Source: Candidatus Cloacimonadota bacterium
GTDB lineage: Bacteria > Cloacimonadota > Cloacimonadia > Cloacimonadales > Cloacimonadaceae
Direction of reading: 5' to 3'
Length of the DNA stretch: 64,000 bases
NCBI GenBank assembly: GCA_023228125.1
Contig: JALOBT010000001.1
Span: forward strand, 62,001 to 126,000
The notes below the pieces were generated by a model, which searched no databases, was not told the DNA's origin, and was given only the letters and a program-made list of their open reading frames with translations. The translations under genes and the position numbers were made by a program. Of this stretch, positions 62,200 to 64,000 are shown piece after piece; the first letter of the stretch is position 1; the number at the start of each line of letters is the position of its first letter.

Positions 62200-63123
62200 T
62201 TAAAATTGTATATAGGTTTGATTTGTCTTGTTCCTGATATTTACATGATCCCTATCCGTAGAATTACCAATTAAGAATGGAGAACTCGGATCATGATTCT
62301 TCTTATTGCTCAGTACAGATTTGTGATTTCTTGTAGCATAACAATATTTACATCCATTCTGACAAGTATTGTATGCACCAATATCAAAACTCTTTATACA
62401 TCCACATTCTTCTCTTTGGTTTGGATCTTTCGGGATGTTTAATGGCTTTCTGATCAATCTGGATATAAGTTCGTCATCTATACATTTTCCATGAGATATA
62501 CCAATATCTTCAAGATCGATTCGCTCGGCACAAGTATGCAATTCAAGGCCGTAATGGTTCGCAATGGGCACAAGCTCCTGAGCTATCAATCGATTCTGAT
62601 TATCATCCATTTCTCTTATGTTCAAACCCTTTGTATTAGCTTTTGTAGTATTATATAAATCTATAAAGCTTATAATGCACCTGAATGTATGCTTTGATAG
62701 AGATTGTGAAAGTTTATCAAACATTTTTAGGTGGAAGCTAAGGTCTATGTCATCAGATATGAGTATCGGATCATACCTCCAGATTACACGATCCTTGCCG
62801 ATCTTTTCAGATAACTGAATAAATGTTTCAACTTTACGGGACAAATCAGTCAAGTTTGGCTCATAAGCTGCCGGGTAGGGTGTTATTGAATACTGGAAGT
62901 AATAATTATACTCTCTTAAAAGATCAAGTTTATCAAGCATTGGTTTGGCATTTTTTGTCCAGAACACAATACAGTCAATCTCATCAGGGTATAAATTAAC
63001 CTGATTAACCTGATGATAATTGTATGGGTTCCTTGTCTTGATTATTCCATCTCTTATTCTGTTATAAAACCACTCGCTAAAAAATGCTGGAATGTCAGTA
63101 CGACGGCTAGCACTAATTATCAT
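62200..63123 (-). CDS. DUF1848-family radical-SAM-like protein
   Basis: The 307-residue product begins MIISASRRTDIPAFFSEWF and contains VFWTKNAKPMLDKLD and VIWRYDPIL, the recognisable DUF1848 layout. A C-terminal cysteine cluster (CGCIKSFDIGAYNTCQNGCK followed by YCYA) includes CxxxCxxC, able to hold an Fe-S cluster as in radical SAM enzymes. The biochemical role is not known to me. The start overlaps the upstream gene by 4 nt, so the two are a coupled pair. Codon use is strongly AT-biased compared with the rest of the window. Confidence 0.8.
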   Translation of the reverse strand: MIISASRRTDIPAFFSEWFYNRIRDGIIKTRNPYNYHQVNQVNLYPDEIDCIVFWTKNAKPMLDKLDLLREYNYYFQYSITPYPAAYEPNLTDLSRKVETFIQLSEKIGKDRVIWRYDPILISDDIDLSFHLKMFDKLSQSLSKHTFRCIISFIDLYNTTKANTKGLNIREMDDNQNRLIAQELVPIANHYGLELHTCAERIDLEDIGISHGKCIDDELISRLIRKPLNIPKDPNQREECGCIKSFDIGAYNTCQNGCKYCYATRNHKSVLSNKKNHDPSSPFLIGNSTDRDHVNIRNKTNQTYIQF

Positions 63124-64000
63124 AACTTCTTCATCTCGATTGTGACTTGTGCACTTGAACAGATTGTCCTAGGGTTATAGTTGTTTATAAACATTTGAGT
63201 TTGATACAGTTTGGGAACATTTCTTACTGTCTTATTTCCTCTGTTCTCATATGATCGAGTATTTTCATAACTGACGTTTGTCGGTTCATGGAATCTGTAT
63301 CTTTTTACTATCTTATTGGTCCGAATCCCCCTTAGAAGTATGTCGAAGCAATCACGCGCACTGTTATGATTTATATCGTTGATAAGAATATATGATTCAC
63401 TATGCATGCGAGAGATGATATTATCATTAATCAACTTACAGAGTTGTCTCACTGCAAGGGTACTGTTATTGTGGCTTTTTTTGAAATCAGACATGAAATA
63501 GTTGAAGATAAGGAGATCAAATTTGATGTCTTTAAGCTGCTCAAGATAATCCTCTATGTCACCTATGATAAACTTAGTAGTAATAGGCTTTTGATAAGAT
63601 TTGATGAGTCGGTCGATTTCATCATGGAATGGCTTCCATTTGTCACTGAGATCAATACCATAATAATGCAAGGACGCAAAGCTCTTCTCCTCATCAATTC
63701 CTTCGATCAGAGGAAAGAGTTCAGAACACGGTCCACATCCGATGGATAGCACCTTTGTGGACTCAGGAAATTGTGTTATATCTCGATACAAATAACACAT
63801 CTCATCATAAAACTTGAATAGATAATGGCATATATAAGCTCCACACCTCTTTTCGCAATCGTATGCGCGTTGATGCCCATAATAGTTTTGTAGAGATAGA
63901 CATTCTACACAAAAACTATTACATTTTGTAACACATGGATTCGAACAATGAGACGATGAATGATGATATTCTGCAAAATCAACATAATCTGTAAATAGCG
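63120..64000 (-). CDS. Cysteine-rich N-terminus plus methyltransferase-like domain (partial, runs off right edge)
   Basis: The reading frame is open from the stop at 63120 to the window edge, so the gene starts outside. An internal Met at 63800 is probably not the start. Codons 63998-63801 encode a cysteine-rich segment (CSNPCVTKCNSFCVEC, then CEKRCGAYIC), likely to bind zinc or an Fe-S cluster. Then comes VLSIGCGPCSELFPLIEG, a SAM-binding motif I, followed by DLLIFNYFMSDF and INDINHNSARDCF. It is probably a methyltransferase or a SAM-binding regulator, partner of the DUF1848 gene. The frame-open claim is read directly from the bases. Confidence 0.7.
   Translation of the reverse strand, partial: LFTDYVDFAEYHHSSSHCSNPCVTKCNSFCVECLSLQNYYGHQRAYDCEKRCGAYICHYLFKFYDEMCYLYRDITQFPESTKVLSIGCGPCSELFPLIEGIDEEKSFASLHYYGIDLSDKWKPFHDEIDRLIKSYQKPITTKFIIGDIEDYLEQLKDIKFDLLIFNYFMSDFKKSHNNSTLAVRQLCKLINDNIISRMHSESYILINDINHNSARDCFDILLRGIRTNKIVKRYRFHEPTNVSYENTRSYENRGNKTVRNVPKLYQTQMFINNYNPRTICSSAQVTIEMKKL

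Overview
This window reads as chromosomal DNA of an uncultured-type Gram-negative bacterium of the Fibrobacteres-Chlorobi-Bacteroidetes sphere, most like the candidate phylum Cloacimonadota. The lineage is an inference. It rests on a 2,075-residue SprA-like outer-membrane translocon, two secreted proteins with type IX secretion (T9SS) C-terminal sorting domains, a clostridial-type lysine 2,3-aminomutase, an EtfA with a built-in ferredoxin, and a DAP-type peptidoglycan pathway (MurE half with a DNPR motif). No 16S rRNA or ribosomal-protein gene is present to settle it.

Layout. (1) 1-690 is a repeat-rich tail region ending in the terminator of the division cluster. (2) 689-16752, minus strand, is a complete compact dcw cluster: mraZ, rsmH, ftsL-like, ftsI with PASTA domains, a fused murE-murF, mraY, murD, ftsW, murG, murC, ftsQ, ftsA, ftsZ. 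(3) 16753-17628 is a long non-coding segment with the mraZ promoter, a perfect 49-bp palindrome and a consensus DnaA box. (4) 17629-27982 holds a GNAT acetyltransferase, sprA with coaX, an M55 peptidase with psuG, and rlpA. (5) 28404-30986 holds kamA and an orphan ferredoxin-EtfA. (6) 31291-36600 is an accessory island: a wrecked type I restriction locus (hsdR present, hsdM missing, hsdS cut after about 60 codons), followed by about 1.5 kb of interspersed repeats including a MITE-like family. (7) 36748-45961, minus strand, is a tightly overlapped housekeeping operon: methyltransferase, rho, U32 peptidase, SPOR/TPR protein, mutS, SurA-like lipoprotein, tadA, tRNA-Ser(CGA). (8) 46208-47002 is a secreted caspase-fold protein that has lost both catalytic residues. 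(9) 47078-56507, minus strand, is a seven-gene translationally coupled operon: PqqD-like protein, ATP-grasp ligase, PLP decarboxylase, urea-transporter/M23 peptidase fusion, TPR protein, TPR/beta-barrel protein, giant lipoprotein. (10) 57491-61808 holds two tandem paralogous T9SS cargo proteins. (11) 62200-64000 is an AT-rich pair: a DUF1848 Fe-S protein and a cysteine-rich methyltransferase-like protein running off the right edge.

How it fits together. The dcw cluster, coaX, mutS, rho and tadA are core functions. SprA and the two sorting-domain proteins show that T9SS operates here. The best candidate for an undescribed system is the PqqD/ATP-grasp/decarboxylase/UT-M23/envelope operon. Its gene order suggests cytoplasmic peptide or amino-acid ligation and decarboxylation, inner-membrane passage and periplasmic peptidase action, then an outer-membrane barrel and a surface lipoprotein. 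Its product is unknown. The repeats at 1-133 and 35575-35895 show an active or recently active small non-autonomous element, and the island at 31-36.6 kb is where most of the decay is visible.
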